DNA from: Actinomycetes bacterium
Lineage (GTDB): Bacteria; Actinomycetota; Actinomycetes; Propionibacteriales; Propionibacteriaceae
Length of the DNA: 64,000 bases
NCBI GenBank assembly: GCA_030426725.1
Contig: JAUHXZ010000001.1
Location: 62,001 to 126,000 of the forward strand
Direction: 5' to 3'
Under the pieces are notes generated by a model, which saw only the letters and a list, made by a program, of their open reading frames with translations, was not told the origin of the DNA and did no database searches. This document shows, one piece after another, positions 43,988 to 53,997 of this stretch. Position numbers and translations under genes: made by a program. The first letter of the stretch is position 1, and each line of letters begins with the position of its first letter.

Positions 43988-45706
43988 ATGGAACCGTTCG
44001 CGCTGCTCGACGATGCCCCCGCGGGCCGCGCGACCCTCCTCTCCGGCCTGGTGAGCGTCGCGGAGGTGACCCTCGACACGCTCGACGCGGCGCTGGCCGA
44101 GGGCTGGGCGAGGGGGTTGCACTGCCTGGCATGGCTGCCGTACGGCCTCGGCGAGGCCGCCCTGGGCGTCGGCGATCCGTCGGCTGCGGGTGCCCTGTAC
44201 TGGTTCGACGCACGCCGCGAGGTGGACCCCGCGGAGGTGTTGCCACCGAGCACCGACGGCTGGCTGATCGATGCCTCGCACGACGTCACCGCCGCCGGGT
44301 TCGCCGGCGCGGTCGGGCGTCTCCAGGAGGAGATCGCCTCGGGCTCCAGCTACCAGATCAACTACACCCATCGCGTCACCGGCCGGCTGGCCGGCGACCC
44401 GACCGCCCTGTACGCACGGCTCCGCGCGGTGCAGCCGGTGGAGTTCGGCCTCCTGGCCCACCTCCCCGTCCCCGCGTCCGCCTGGACCCTGTCCCTGTCC
44501 CCCGAACTGTTCCTCAACGTCACGGGCGGGACCGCGACCAGCCGCCCGATGAAGGGCACCGCCGACGCGGCCACCGACCCGGCGGCGCTCAGCAGCGACC
44601 CGAAGAACCGGGCCGAGAACCTGATGATCGTCGACCTCATCCGTAACGACCTCAGCAAGGTGTCGCGGCCCGGCACCGTCGTCGTCGACCGGCTCTTCGA
44701 CGTGGAGCGCGTGGGGCGGCTGTGGCAGATGACCAGCTCCGTCAGCGGAGCCCTGCTGCCAGGGACGACCCCGGCCGACCTGCTGCGCGCGATGTTCCCC
44801 TGCGGCTCCATCACCGGCGCCCCGAAGCTGGCGAGCATGCGGCTGATCCGCGACGTGGAGCCGGCCCCGCGGGGCCTGTACACGGGTGCCCTCGGGGTCA
44901 TCGACCCGGAACCCGGACCCACCGGCTGGCGGATGACGCTCAGCGTGGTCATCCGGACCATCGAGGTCGACGCCGACGGAAACGCCCGGCTCGGCGTCGG
45001 CTCCGGCATCGTCGCCGACAGCACGGCCGCCGCGGAATGGGAGGAATGCCTCGCCAAGGTCCGCTTCGCGATCGGGGCGGGACCGGACCTGCACCTGCGC
45101 GAGGCGATGCGGGTCGTCGACGGCGTCGCTCCGCTCGCCGACCGCCACCGGGCCCGGCTCGTCGCATCGGCTGCGGCGCTGGGGCTGCCGGCCCCGGGGC
45201 GGGCGCTGGACGCGGCGGTGGCGGAGACCCCTGCCGGGGCGTGGCGGGTCGGTCTCGACCTGGCCCCCGACGGGACGGTCACCGTCAACCGTCGCCCCCT
45301 GGAGCGGCCGGACGAGGCGGTGCTCCTGCTCGCCCGGGAACCATGGACCCCCGGGGCGCTCGCCCGGTTCAAGACCTCGCAGAGGGCCCTCTACGACGAC
45401 GCCATCCTGGCCGCGGCCGGCGCCGGCGCCTTCGACGTGATCGGCCACGACGCCGAGGGCCGTGTGCTGGAGGGTGGCCGGACCAGCGTGTTCGCCCGGA
45501 TCGACGGCCGATGGGTCACGCCGCCGCTCACCCTGGGGATCCTCGACGGCGTGCAGCGCGCCGAGGTGCTCGACCACCCGGCCCTCCTCGGCGTCGGGCC
45601 GGTGGTCGAGGATGAGTTCACCGTCGACGATCTGCGCCGCGCCGACGCCATCGCCGTCACCAACGCCGTCGTGGGCGTCGTCGCCGCCCGCCTCGAGGAG
45701 TCCTGA
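43988..45706 (+). CDS. pabB: Aminodeoxychorismate synthase component I fused to 4-amino-4-deoxychorismate lyase
   Basis: Chorismate-binding motifs PMKGTADAATDPAAL, DLIRNDLSKV, FPCGSITGAPKLASM; C-terminal aminotransferase class IV segment. Confidence 0.88.
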   Translation: MEPFALLDDAPAGRATLLSGLVSVAEVTLDTLDAALAEGWARGLHCLAWLPYGLGEAALGVGDPSAAGALYWFDARREVDPAEVLPPSTDGWLIDASHDVTAAGFAGAVGRLQEEIASGSSYQINYTHRVTGRLAGDPTALYARLRAVQPVEFGLLAHLPVPASAWTLSLSPELFLNVTGGTATSRPMKGTADAATDPAALSSDPKNRAENLMIVDLIRNDLSKVSRPGTVVVDRLFDVERVGRLWQMTSSVSGALLPGTTPADLLRAMFPCGSITGAPKLASMRLIRDVEPAPRGLYTGALGVIDPEPGPTGWRMTLSVVIRTIEVDADGNARLGVGSGIVADSTAAAEWEECLAKVRFAIGAGPDLHLREAMRVVDGVAPLADRHRARLVASAAALGLPAPGRALDAAVAETPAGAWRVGLDLAPDGTVTVNRRPLERPDEAVLLLAREPWTPGALARFKTSQRALYDDAILAAAGAGAFDVIGHDAEGRVLEGGRTSVFARIDGRWVTPPLTLGILDGVQRAEVLDHPALLGVGPVVEDEFTVDDLRRADAIAVTNAVVGVVAARLEES

Positions 45707-46663
45707 GTGAAGTTCCGCGTCGACCCCCTGCTGCTCATCATCCTCGGCACGCTCGCCCTGGGGCTGATCATCCCGGTGAGCGGCCAGGCGGCACGCGTGT
45801 TGGACATCGTCACCAGCGTCGGGATCTTCGTCCTGTTCTTCGGCTACGGAGCCCGTCTGTCGGCCGCCGAGACGCTCGCGGGGATCCGCAACTGGAAGCT
45901 GCACTCGGCGATCCTCGCCACCACCTACGTCGTCTTCCCCCTCATCGCGCTTCCGCTGCTGCTGCTCCCCGGCGGCGTCCTCACCGATCCCGTCCGCGCC
46001 GGCCTGATCTTCCTTTGCCTGGTGCCGTCGACGGTGCAGTCGTCGATCACGTTCACGTCACTGGCCGGCGGGAACGTGCCGGCTGCCATGGTCTCGGCGA
46101 CCGCGTCGAACGTGCTGGGCGTCGCGATCACCCCGATGCTGGCCATCCTGATGATCCCGACGGCGGCGGGCGGGCCGATCGGCCTGGAGCAGGTGTGGGG
46201 TGTGGTACTGCAACTGCTGCTGCCGTTCGTGCTGGGGCAGCTGTCGCGTCCGGCGACGGCCGGGTTCATGGCGCGGCACCGCCGGCGGCTGAGGTTCCTC
46301 GATCAGGGCGTGATCATGCTCATCGTCTTCGGCGCCTTCGCGGAGCTGCGGGCGTCCGGCGCGTGGCGCGAAATCCAGGTCTCGGATCTGCTGCTGCTGG
46401 TTCCGATGGTGCTGGGCCTGCTGGCCTTCATGTTCTGGTTCACCTGGAACCTGGGCCGCTGGCTGGGGCTGCCACGCGCCGACCGGATCGCCGTGATGTT
46501 CTGCGGTACGAAGAAATCGCTGGCCACCGGGGTGCCGATGGCCAGCGTCCTCTTCGGCGGAGCGATCGTCGGCGTCCTGGTGATACCGCTGATGCTGTAC
46601 CACCAGGCGCAGCTGCTGACGGGGTCAGTGCTGGCGTCGCGCCTGGGGCGCGATCAGGACTGA
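45707..46663 (+). CDS. Bile acid:sodium symporter family (BASS/SBF-like) transporter
   Basis: Polytopic; CLVPSTVQSSITFTSLAGGNVPAAMVSATASNVLGV; FCGTKKSLATGVPMA; GTG start overlaps the pabB stop (TGAGTGA). Confidence 0.88.
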   Translation: MKFRVDPLLLIILGTLALGLIIPVSGQAARVLDIVTSVGIFVLFFGYGARLSAAETLAGIRNWKLHSAILATTYVVFPLIALPLLLLPGGVLTDPVRAGLIFLCLVPSTVQSSITFTSLAGGNVPAAMVSATASNVLGVAITPMLAILMIPTAAGGPIGLEQVWGVVLQLLLPFVLGQLSRPATAGFMARHRRRLRFLDQGVIMLIVFGAFAELRASGAWREIQVSDLLLLVPMVLGLLAFMFWFTWNLGRWLGLPRADRIAVMFCGTKKSLATGVPMASVLFGGAIVGVLVIPLMLYHQAQLLTGSVLASRLGRDQD

Positions 46664-47856
46664 CCCTCCCCGCCCTCGTCGCCGGAGTCGGCTGCGGGCG
46701 GCTCCACCTCGGCGGCGCTGGAGGGTGACGGCCCGATCTGCGGCGGCTTGGCCATCGACTCTGTGGCGCCGTGGGCCCGCTTACCGGCGACGCGACCCGC
46801 GTCGAGGGCGCGGGCGTCGGCGATGGCCTGCTCGACCGTCGCGTTGGACCGCTCGCGGTCCCGCTTGGCGGCCTCTTCGATCTCCTGCTGCACGTCAACC
46901 ATCTTCGGGGCCTCGAAGTTCTCGGCCGCCTTCGAGACGTAGTGGCGCACCTCCTCCGAGTCGGTCACCTGACCGAGGCCCTTGAGCGCGTCGTTGAGCT
47001 CGCTGGGGATGATCCACACCTTGTTGGAGTCCCCGTCGGCCAGCTTGGGGAGCATCTGCATGTACTGGTAGGCGAGCAGGGCCTGGTCGGGCTGCGCGGC
47101 ATGGATGGCGTTGAACACGCGGGTGATGGCCTGGGACTCGCCCTCGGCGTGCAGCATCTGGGCCTGCCGGTCCGCCTGGGCGCGGAGCACCGCGGCCTCG
47201 CGGTCGCCCTGGGCGCGGAGGATCGCGGCCTCACGATCGCCGCCGGCTGCGAGGATCTGGGACTGGCGCTGGCCCTCGGCGAGCAGGATCTGGGCCCTCT
47301 TGTCGCGCTCGGCGCGGGCGCCCTTCTCCATGGCGTCGCGAATGGTCGGCGGCGGCTCGATGGCGCGCAGCTCGACGCGGTTGACCTTGATGCCCCACTT
47401 GCCGGTGGCCTCGTCGAGCACGAGCCGGAGGCGCTGGTTGATCTCCTCACGGGAGGTCAGCGCCGCCTCGAGGTCCATGCCGCCGATGATGTTGCGCAGG
47501 GTGGTCATGGTGAGCTGTTCGATGGCCGCGTGGTAGTTCTGCGCCTCGTAGGCGGCGCGGACCGGATCAACGATCTGGAAGTAGATGACCGAGTCGATCG
47601 ACACCATGAGGTTGTCCTCGGTGATGACGCCCTGTGGCGGGAACGGCACCACCTGCTCGCGCATGTCGAGGGTGTAGCGGATCCGGTCGAAGAAGGGCAC
47701 GACGAGATGCGGACCGGGGTTCAGGCTCTTGCGGAACTTCCCGAGCCGCTCCACGAGGGCCACCTGCTGCTGCCGGATGATCTTCAGCGTCGCTGCGAGG
47801 ACCATCACGAGCAGGACGACCAGTGCGATGAGCACGATCAGGGTGATGTCAGGCAT
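46654..47856 (-). CDS. SPFH/stomatin/prohibitin-family membrane protein
   Basis: IIRQQQVALVERLGKFRKSLNPGPHLVVPFFDRIRYTLDMREQVVPFPPQGVITEDN. Confidence 0.93.
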   Translation of the reverse strand: MPDITLIVLIALVVLLVMVLAATLKIIRQQQVALVERLGKFRKSLNPGPHLVVPFFDRIRYTLDMREQVVPFPPQGVITEDNLMVSIDSVIYFQIVDPVRAAYEAQNYHAAIEQLTMTTLRNIIGGMDLEAALTSREEINQRLRLVLDEATGKWGIKVNRVELRAIEPPPTIRDAMEKGARAERDKRAQILLAEGQRQSQILAAGGDREAAILRAQGDREAAVLRAQADRQAQMLHAEGESQAITRVFNAIHAAQPDQALLAYQYMQMLPKLADGDSNKVWIIPSELNDALKGLGQVTDSEEVRHYVSKAAENFEAPKMVDVQQEIEEAAKRDRERSNATVEQAIADARALDAGRVAGKRAHGATESMAKPPQIGPSPSSAAEVEPPAADSGDEGGEGQS

Positions 47857-47866
47857 GGCGTTCTCC

Positions 47867-48343
47867 CTAGCTGTTGAGCTGTCGGTGGGCGGGATAGACG
47901 ATGAGGGTGATGCCGTCGAGGCCGAAGACCTCGATCTCCTCACCCTCCTCGATGGACAGCGCCGCGTCGAAGGGCCGGGCCTGCCAGATCTGGCCCTCGA
48001 CCTTCGCTTCACCCGAGTCCGGGGTGATGGCGGTGGTGGCGCGGCCCTTGGAGCCGATGAGGGTGTCGAGCGACGACCGGTACCCGGGCGCGCGACGCAC
48101 CCGTTCGAGGAGGGTGGGGCGCAGCAGGAACAGGGTGAGGAACGCGGTGACGATGGCGACCACGATCTGCAGCCACAGGACGCCGGGCAGCACGAGCGCG
48201 GTGAGTCCCCCGGCCAGCGCGCCGGTGGCGAGCATGAGGAACGTCAGGTCCATGGTGAGGAGTTCGGCCGCCGCCAGCCCGGCGGCGAGAATGCCCCACC
48301 CGGCCCACAAGTTCTCGCGGATCCACTCCAGGATCTCGTTCAT
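47867..48343 (-). CDS. NfeD-like membrane protein
   Basis: TM region then OB-like domain SLDTLIGSKGRATTAITPDSGEAKVEGQIWQA; partnered with SPFH gene. Confidence 0.88.
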   Translation of the reverse strand: MNEILEWIRENLWAGWGILAAGLAAAELLTMDLTFLMLATGALAGGLTALVLPGVLWLQIVVAIVTAFLTLFLLRPTLLERVRRAPGYRSSLDTLIGSKGRATTAITPDSGEAKVEGQIWQARPFDAALSIEEGEEIEVFGLDGITLIVYPAHRQLNS

Positions 48344-49125
48344 GTCCTGCTCCTGGCACTCCAACGCCCGCCGTCGGCGGTGACGGAGAGCGGCAGGTCG
48401 AAGGTGGCGCTGAGGTTGTCGTCGGTGAGCGTCTCGGCGATGGGCCCGGCGGCGACGATCGACCCGCCGCGCAGCAGCAGGCAGTGCGTGGCGCCGGGCG
48501 GAATCTCCTCGACGTGGTGCGTGACGAGGATGGACGCGGGCGAGTCCTCGTCGAGGAACAGCTCGGACAGGGTGCCGACGAGGGCCTCACGGCCCGCGAG
48601 GTCGAGGCCGCCGGCGGGCTCGTCGAGGAGCAGCAGCTCCGGGTCGGTCATGAGCGCGCGGGCGATCTGGACCCGCTTGCGCTCCCCCTCACTGAGCGTG
48701 CCGAAGGTCCGGTCCGCCAGGTGGGCCACGCGCATCGACTGGAGCAGATGGTTGGCGCGCTCGACGTCGTAGACGTCGTACTCCTCGTGCCAGCGCCCCA
48801 CGACGGCGTACGCCGCGGACAACACGACGTCCCGCACGCGCTCCCCCGAGGGGATGCGCTCGGCGAGCGCCGACGACGTGAAACCGATCCGCGGCCGCAG
48901 CTCGAAGACGTCGACGGTGCCGACGACGTCGCCGAGGAGTCCGACGACCCCGTCGGTCGGGTAGAGCTGGGCCGCCAGGACCTGCAGCAGCGTGGTCTTG
49001 CCCGCCCCGTTGGCCCCGATGACCACCCAGCGGTCCGACTCGCCGATGACGAGATTCAGGCTGTCCAGGAGCGTTGACCCGCCACGCTCGACCGTCACAC
49101 CCGCGAGTTCTGCCACCGCTGCCAT
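48340..49125 (-). CDS. ABC transporter ATP-binding protein
   Basis: GANGAGKTTLLQVL Walker A, LSEGERKRVQIARALMTDPELLLLDEPAGGLD. Confidence 0.9.
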   Translation of the reverse strand: MAAVAELAGVTVERGGSTLLDSLNLVIGESDRWVVIGANGAGKTTLLQVLAAQLYPTDGVVGLLGDVVGTVDVFELRPRIGFTSSALAERIPSGERVRDVVLSAAYAVVGRWHEEYDVYDVERANHLLQSMRVAHLADRTFGTLSEGERKRVQIARALMTDPELLLLDEPAGGLDLAGREALVGTLSELFLDEDSPASILVTHHVEEIPPGATHCLLLRGGSIVAAGPIAETLTDDNLSATFDLPLSVTADGGRWSARSRT

Positions 49126-49189
49126 GCCATCAAACCTACCCGAACCGCCGGGCGGGTGGTGGGCGGCGTGCCGGAAGCGGAGCGGGTTG

Positions 49190-49963
49190 TCAGGCTCCGG
49201 TCGAGTGGAGCCCGCCGTCGACGTGGACCATCTCGCCGGTGGTGGCGGGGAACCAGTCGCTCAGCAGCGCGACGACGGCCTTGGCCGACGGCACCGCGTC
49301 CCCGGAGTCCCACGACAACGGGGCGCGCTGGCCCCAGATCTCGTTGAACGACGAGGCGCCGGGAATGGCCTTCTTGGCCACCGTGTCGACGGGGCCGGCC
49401 GCCACCAGGTTGACGCGGATGCCGTCCGGGCCGAGGTATCGGGCCAGGTACCGCGACGTCGACTCGAGCGCGGCCTTCGCCACGCCCATCCAGTCGTAGG
49501 TGGGCCAGCTCACCCGTGCGTCGAACGTCAGGCCGACGATGCCGGCGCCCGTGTTCAGCATGGGCTTGGCGGCCATGGTGAGCGACTGGAGCGAGTATGC
49601 GGAGATCTGCAGGGCCGTGGCGACGCTGTCCCAGTCGGTGGTGAGGAACGCCCCGCCCAGCGCCTTCTCCGGGTCGGCGTAGGCGATCGAGTGGACGATG
49701 CCGTCGAGCCCGCCGTCGAAGTGCTCCGCCAGCTGGGCCGGCAACTCCTCGAGGTGCGCGGGGTCCGTGACGTCGACCTCGATGAGCGGGGGGACCGGAT
49801 CGAGCTTCGAGATGGCGCGCTGCGCGGGGCCGACGGCGCGGCCGGCCGCGGACACGACGACGTTGGCGCCCTCACGCTGCGCGATCTCGCAGACCGCGTA
49901 CGCGATGGACGTGCGCATGGTCACGCCGGTGACCAGGATGTTCTTGCCTTCGAGGAGACCCAT
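49190..49963 (-). CDS. fabI: Enoyl-[acyl-carrier-protein] reductase (NADH)
   Basis: LLEGKNILVTGVTMRTSIAYAVCEIAQREGANVVVS; YDWMGVAKAALESTSRYLARYLGPDGIRVN. Confidence 0.93.
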   Translation of the reverse strand: MGLLEGKNILVTGVTMRTSIAYAVCEIAQREGANVVVSAAGRAVGPAQRAISKLDPVPPLIEVDVTDPAHLEELPAQLAEHFDGGLDGIVHSIAYADPEKALGGAFLTTDWDSVATALQISAYSLQSLTMAAKPMLNTGAGIVGLTFDARVSWPTYDWMGVAKAALESTSRYLARYLGPDGIRVNLVAAGPVDTVAKKAIPGASSFNEIWGQRAPLSWDSGDAVPSAKAVVALLSDWFPATTGEMVHVDGGLHSTGA

Positions 49964-49984
49964 GATGTGGATGGCCGTCCTTTC

Positions 49985-50695
49985 TCAGTGACCCATGCCG
50001 AGGCCGCCGTCGACGGGGATGACGGCGCCCGTGATGTAGCCGGCGTGCTCGCCGGCGAGGAACATTGCCGCCTGCGCGACGTCGTCGACCGAGCCGAGGC
50101 GGCCGACGGGGATGCGGGCCTTGTAGCCCTTGATGGTCTCCTCGGGCAGCACCGAGGTCATGTCGGTCTCGATGAAGCCGGGCGCCACCACGTTGGCGGT
50201 CACGTTGCGGCTGCCGAGTTCACGGGCGAGGCTCCGCGCCATGCCGACGAGCGCCGACTTGGACGAGGCGTAGTTCAGCTGACCGGGCGAACCGAGCAGA
50301 CCCACGACCGAGGAGATGAGGATGACACGCCCGAACCGGCCCCGCATCATGGGGCGGGCGGCGCGCCGGACCACGCGGAAAGTGCCGGTGAGGTTGGTGT
50401 CGATGACGGTGTCCCAGTCGTCGTCGGACATGCGCATGAGCAGGGTGTCGCGGGTGACGCCCGCGTTGGCGACGAGGACCTCGACGGGGCCGAGCTCGGC
50501 CTCGATGGTCTCGAACGCCTGGTCGACCTGCCCCTGGTCGGTGATGTCGCAGGTCACCCCCAGGACGCCGTCGGGCACGCCACCCGAACGGTAGGTCGCC
50601 GCAACCTTGTATCCGGCATCCCGGAACGCCTCCGCCATCGCGCGACCGATGCCCTTGGAGCCACCGGTGACGAGCACAACTCTTGAATCAGCCAC
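49985..50695 (-). CDS. fabG: 3-oxoacyl-[acyl-carrier-protein] reductase
   Basis: VLVTGGSKGIGRAMAEAF, NYASSKSALVGMARSLARELGSRNVTANVVAPGFIETDMT. Confidence 0.93.
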   Translation of the reverse strand: MADSRVVLVTGGSKGIGRAMAEAFRDAGYKVAATYRSGGVPDGVLGVTCDITDQGQVDQAFETIEAELGPVEVLVANAGVTRDTLLMRMSDDDWDTVIDTNLTGTFRVVRRAARPMMRGRFGRVILISSVVGLLGSPGQLNYASSKSALVGMARSLARELGSRNVTANVVAPGFIETDMTSVLPEETIKGYKARIPVGRLGSVDDVAQAAMFLAGEHAGYITGAVIPVDGGLGMGH

Positions 50696-50761
50696 GGGAG
50701 CAACTTACCGCACGGGTCCCGGACGGGGGCTCGGCTGCGAACGCGGACCTATGCTGAATGC

Positions 50762-51073
50762 GTGACCAGGAAGAAGGACCCGACGCTCATCACGAGCGCG
50801 GGTCGTGGGCGCACCCTGGACCTGGAGGAGCGCCAGCGCCGGTACCTCATCACGATGGGGATCCGCACGGCCTGCTTCCTGCTCTTCCTCGTCGTGCCGG
50901 GATGGTGGAAGCTGGTGGCGCTCGCCGCGGCGGCGCTGCTGCCCGCCTTCGCGGTACTGTTCGCCAACAGCTCGGACCACCGGCCGCCGCCCCAGGCGGA
51001 GCCCGACGGCCCCGGGCGCCCCGCGATCGGCGGCGGGGAGGTCGTGCAGGGCTCCGTCGAGGAGGATTCGTGA
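50762..51073 (+). CDS. DUF3099-type small membrane protein
   Basis: DLEERQRRYLITMGIRTACFLLFLVVPGWWKLVALAAAALLPAFAVLFAN. Confidence 0.7.
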   Translation: MTRKKDPTLITSAGRGRTLDLEERQRRYLITMGIRTACFLLFLVVPGWWKLVALAAAALLPAFAVLFANSSDHRPPPQAEPDGPGRPAIGGGEVVQGSVEEDS

Positions 51074-51819
51074 GTCGTCAGGTGAAGCGGTGGATCGCGC
51101 TGGGCGTGTTCGCGGCGGTCCTCGCCACCGCCTTCGTGCTGCTCGGCGAGTGGCAGCTGCGGCGGCTCGACGAACGCCGGGAGTCCAACGCGCTGGTCGT
51201 CGCCCACCGGGACCAGCCCGTCGCCCCCTACTCCGATGTCATGACCGGAACGATCGGCGACGACGACCAGTGGTACCGCGTCTCGGCCACCGGCACCTAT
51301 GAGGGCACGCAGTTCCAGGTCCGCTACCGGTCCCTGGACGGTGCCTACGGCAGCGAGGCCGTCGCGGTGCTGACAACCGACCGCGGCGACACGCTGCTGG
51401 TCAACCGGGGCTTCCTCCCCCGGCAGCCCGGCCACCCCGACGGCGTGCTGCCCGCCCCGCCCGACGGCGAGGTCACCGTGACCGGCTACGTCCGCCGCGA
51501 CGAGCGCGGCGACGAGAACGCCACGACGCCGCACGAGAACCAGATCCGCCTCATCGACTCCGAGGCGCTCGGGGCCGCGATGGGCGTCGACGTCGTCAAC
51601 GGCTACGTGCAGCTCATCGAGTCCGATCCGCCCGAGACGGACGCCCTTGCCCCCCTCGGGGAGCCCGACCTCGATGAGGGCCCCCACCTCAGCTACGCGC
51701 TGCAGTGGTTCTCCTTCACGCTCATCGGCGTCGTCGGGCTCGTGGTGCTGATCCGAGCCGACATCCGGGACCGGAAGAAGGAGAAGGCCAGGGCCGCCGC
51801 GGAGGCCACCATCTCGTGA
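51070..51819 (+). CDS. SURF1-family cytochrome oxidase biogenesis protein
   Basis: LGEWQLRRLDERRESN, TLLVNRGFLPRQPG, HLSYALQWFSFTLIGVVGLVVLIRADIR; GTG start. Confidence 0.9.
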   Translation: MSRQVKRWIALGVFAAVLATAFVLLGEWQLRRLDERRESNALVVAHRDQPVAPYSDVMTGTIGDDDQWYRVSATGTYEGTQFQVRYRSLDGAYGSEAVAVLTTDRGDTLLVNRGFLPRQPGHPDGVLPAPPDGEVTVTGYVRRDERGDENATTPHENQIRLIDSEALGAAMGVDVVNGYVQLIESDPPETDALAPLGEPDLDEGPHLSYALQWFSFTLIGVVGLVVLIRADIRDRKKEKARAAAEATIS

Positions 51820-52622
51820 GCGCCCTCGACACCTGGCTGCGCTGCCCCAACTGTGCCGGCCTCCTCGGCCGCCGCGGCCGGACGCTCGTCTGTCCTGCCG
51901 GGCACTCGTACGACGTCGCCCGGCAGGGCTACGTCAACCTCCTCGGGCGGGCGGCGCCGGCCAACGCGGACACACCCGCGATGCTCGACGCCCGGGCCCG
52001 CTTCCAGTCCGCCGGGCACTACGCGCCCATCGCGCGGGCGGTGGCCGGCGAGACGACGGGGTCGTCCCGCATCCTCGAGGCCGGCGCGGGCACGGCCTAC
52101 TACCTGGCCGCGGCGCTCGACGGCGCCCCGTCGGCCGAGGGTCTGGCCACCGACGTGTCGACGGCGGCCGCGCGCCGCGCCGCGAGGGCGCATCCGCGTG
52201 CCGCGTCGGTGGTCGCCGACACGTGGGCGGGCCTGCCGGTCGTCGACGGCGCGGCCGACGCGCTGCTGTGCGTCTTCGCCCCCCGCAACGCCGCCGAGTT
52301 CGGCCGGGCCCTGGCCCCGGGTGGCCGGCTGGTCGTCGTGGTGCCCACCGGTGCCCACCTCGCGGTGCTCCGCGACCGCTACGGCCTCCTCGATGTGGCC
52401 GGTTCCAAGGTCGACGACGTGCTCGCCGCCTTTCCCGGCTGGCCGTCGCGCGTCGAACCCGTCTCGTGGGAGATGGAGCTGACCGCCGGCGAGGTGCACG
52501 ACCTCATCGCGATGGGACCCAACGCGTTCCACGGCCCGCCCGCCGACACGGCGGCCGCGACCGTCGGGGCATCCGTGGCCGTGGTGACCCTGACGAGGCC
52601 GGATGCCCGGTCGAGGCCCTAG
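51816..52622 (+). CDS. RlmA-like 23S rRNA (guanine) methyltransferase
   Basis: LRCPNCAGLLGRRGRTLVCPAGHSYDVARQGYVNLL Zn motif; ILEAGAGTAYYLAAAL SAM motif. Confidence 0.88.
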   Translation: MSALDTWLRCPNCAGLLGRRGRTLVCPAGHSYDVARQGYVNLLGRAAPANADTPAMLDARARFQSAGHYAPIARAVAGETTGSSRILEAGAGTAYYLAAALDGAPSAEGLATDVSTAAARRAARAHPRAASVVADTWAGLPVVDGAADALLCVFAPRNAAEFGRALAPGGRLVVVVPTGAHLAVLRDRYGLLDVAGSKVDDVLAAFPGWPSRVEPVSWEMELTAGEVHDLIAMGPNAFHGPPADTAAATVGASVAVVTLTRPDARSRP

Positions 52623-52632
52623 TCTGGGGCGC

Positions 52633-53997
52633 ATGACCGCTACCCGCTGGGGCTTCGGGCTCGGCACGCTCGGGCGCGACATGCTCGCGAACCTGGTGTC
52701 GCTGTACCTGCTGTTCTACCTCACCGAGGTGCTTGACATCTCCGGTGTGTACCTGGCCGCCGTCACGGTCATCATGGTGGCGATGCGCGTCTTCGACGCC
52801 GTCAACGATCCGGTGATGGGCGTCGTGGTGGACAACACGCGGACCCGGTGGGGCAAGTTCCGGCCGTGGATCCTGCTGGGCGCCGTGCTGTGGGGCGCCG
52901 CGGGCGTGCTGATGTTCACCGACCTCGGGTTCGACGGCTGGGGCTACGTGGTGGTGTTCACGCTGGTCTACGTGTTCTACGAGATCGCTTACACCATCAA
53001 CGACATCTCGTACTGGTCGATGCTGCCGTCGCTGACCCGGGACCAGAAGGAGCGGGAACGCATCGGGGTGGTGGCCCGGATCTGCGCCAACGTCGGCCTG
53101 TTCACGATGGTCGTCGCCCTCGTGCCGGCCACCGGCTACCTCGAGTCCGTGTTCGGCTCCGCGCAGCGGGCCTGGTTCACCATGGCCGCGGTCATCGTCG
53201 TCCTGATGCTTGCGTTCCAGTCGCTGACCCTGTTGTTCGCACGCGAGCATGTGAGGGCGGGCGAGAAGATGACGCCGCTGAGGGACCTGTTCCGGGTGAT
53301 CGGCCGCAACGACCAGCTGCTGTGGGTGACGCTCGCGATGATCGCCTTCATGACGGGCTATGGCACCACGGCGTCGTTCGGGTTGTACTACTTCAAGTAC
53401 GCGTTCGGCGACGAGGGCGTCTACCCGGTGTTCGCGGCCATCCTCGGCGTCTCACAGATCGCCGCGCTGGCGCTGTTCCCGCTGGTGTCGCGGCATCTGC
53501 GGCGCCGCCGGATCCATCTGCTGGCGACGGTGATGTGCGTCACCGGTTACGGGGTGTTCCTCGTCTCTGGGACGTCGCTGGCGCTCGTGGCCGTATCCGG
53601 CGTCCTGCTGTTCATGGGACAGGGCGCCATCCAGCTGCTCATGGTGATGTTCATCGCCGACTCGGTCGAGTACGGGCACTGGAAGCTCGGGCGGCGCAAC
53701 GAGTCGGTGACCTTCTCACTGCAGCCGTTCATCTACAAGCTGAGTAACGCGATGGCCAGCGGCGTGGTCGGGGTGACGCTGCTGTGGTCGGGCATCGACG
53801 TCGCGGAGTCCGCGGCCGACGTCACGGACACCGGGCTGGCGATCCTGCGGGGCGCGATGCTGGTGCTGCCGATGGTGCTGGTGGCCGTCAGCTATCTTGT
53901 CCTGCGCACGACGTACAAGCTCGACGAGGACACGTACGCGCGGATCGTCCGGGACCTGGCCGGAAGGGGGAGCCATGCCGCAGATCACGAAGCGTGA
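52633..53997 (+). CDS. GPH-family (MelB-like) sugar:cation symporter, MFS
   Basis: FDAVNDPVMGVVVDNTRTRWGKFRPWILLGAVLWG signature; GHWKLGRRNESVTFSLQPFIYKL. Confidence 0.92.
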   Translation: MTATRWGFGLGTLGRDMLANLVSLYLLFYLTEVLDISGVYLAAVTVIMVAMRVFDAVNDPVMGVVVDNTRTRWGKFRPWILLGAVLWGAAGVLMFTDLGFDGWGYVVVFTLVYVFYEIAYTINDISYWSMLPSLTRDQKERERIGVVARICANVGLFTMVVALVPATGYLESVFGSAQRAWFTMAAVIVVLMLAFQSLTLLFAREHVRAGEKMTPLRDLFRVIGRNDQLLWVTLAMIAFMTGYGTTASFGLYYFKYAFGDEGVYPVFAAILGVSQIAALALFPLVSRHLRRRRIHLLATVMCVTGYGVFLVSGTSLALVAVSGVLLFMGQGAIQLLMVMFIADSVEYGHWKLGRRNESVTFSLQPFIYKLSNAMASGVVGVTLLWSGIDVAESAADVTDTGLAILRGAMLVLPMVLVAVSYLVLRTTYKLDEDTYARIVRDLAGRGSHAADHEA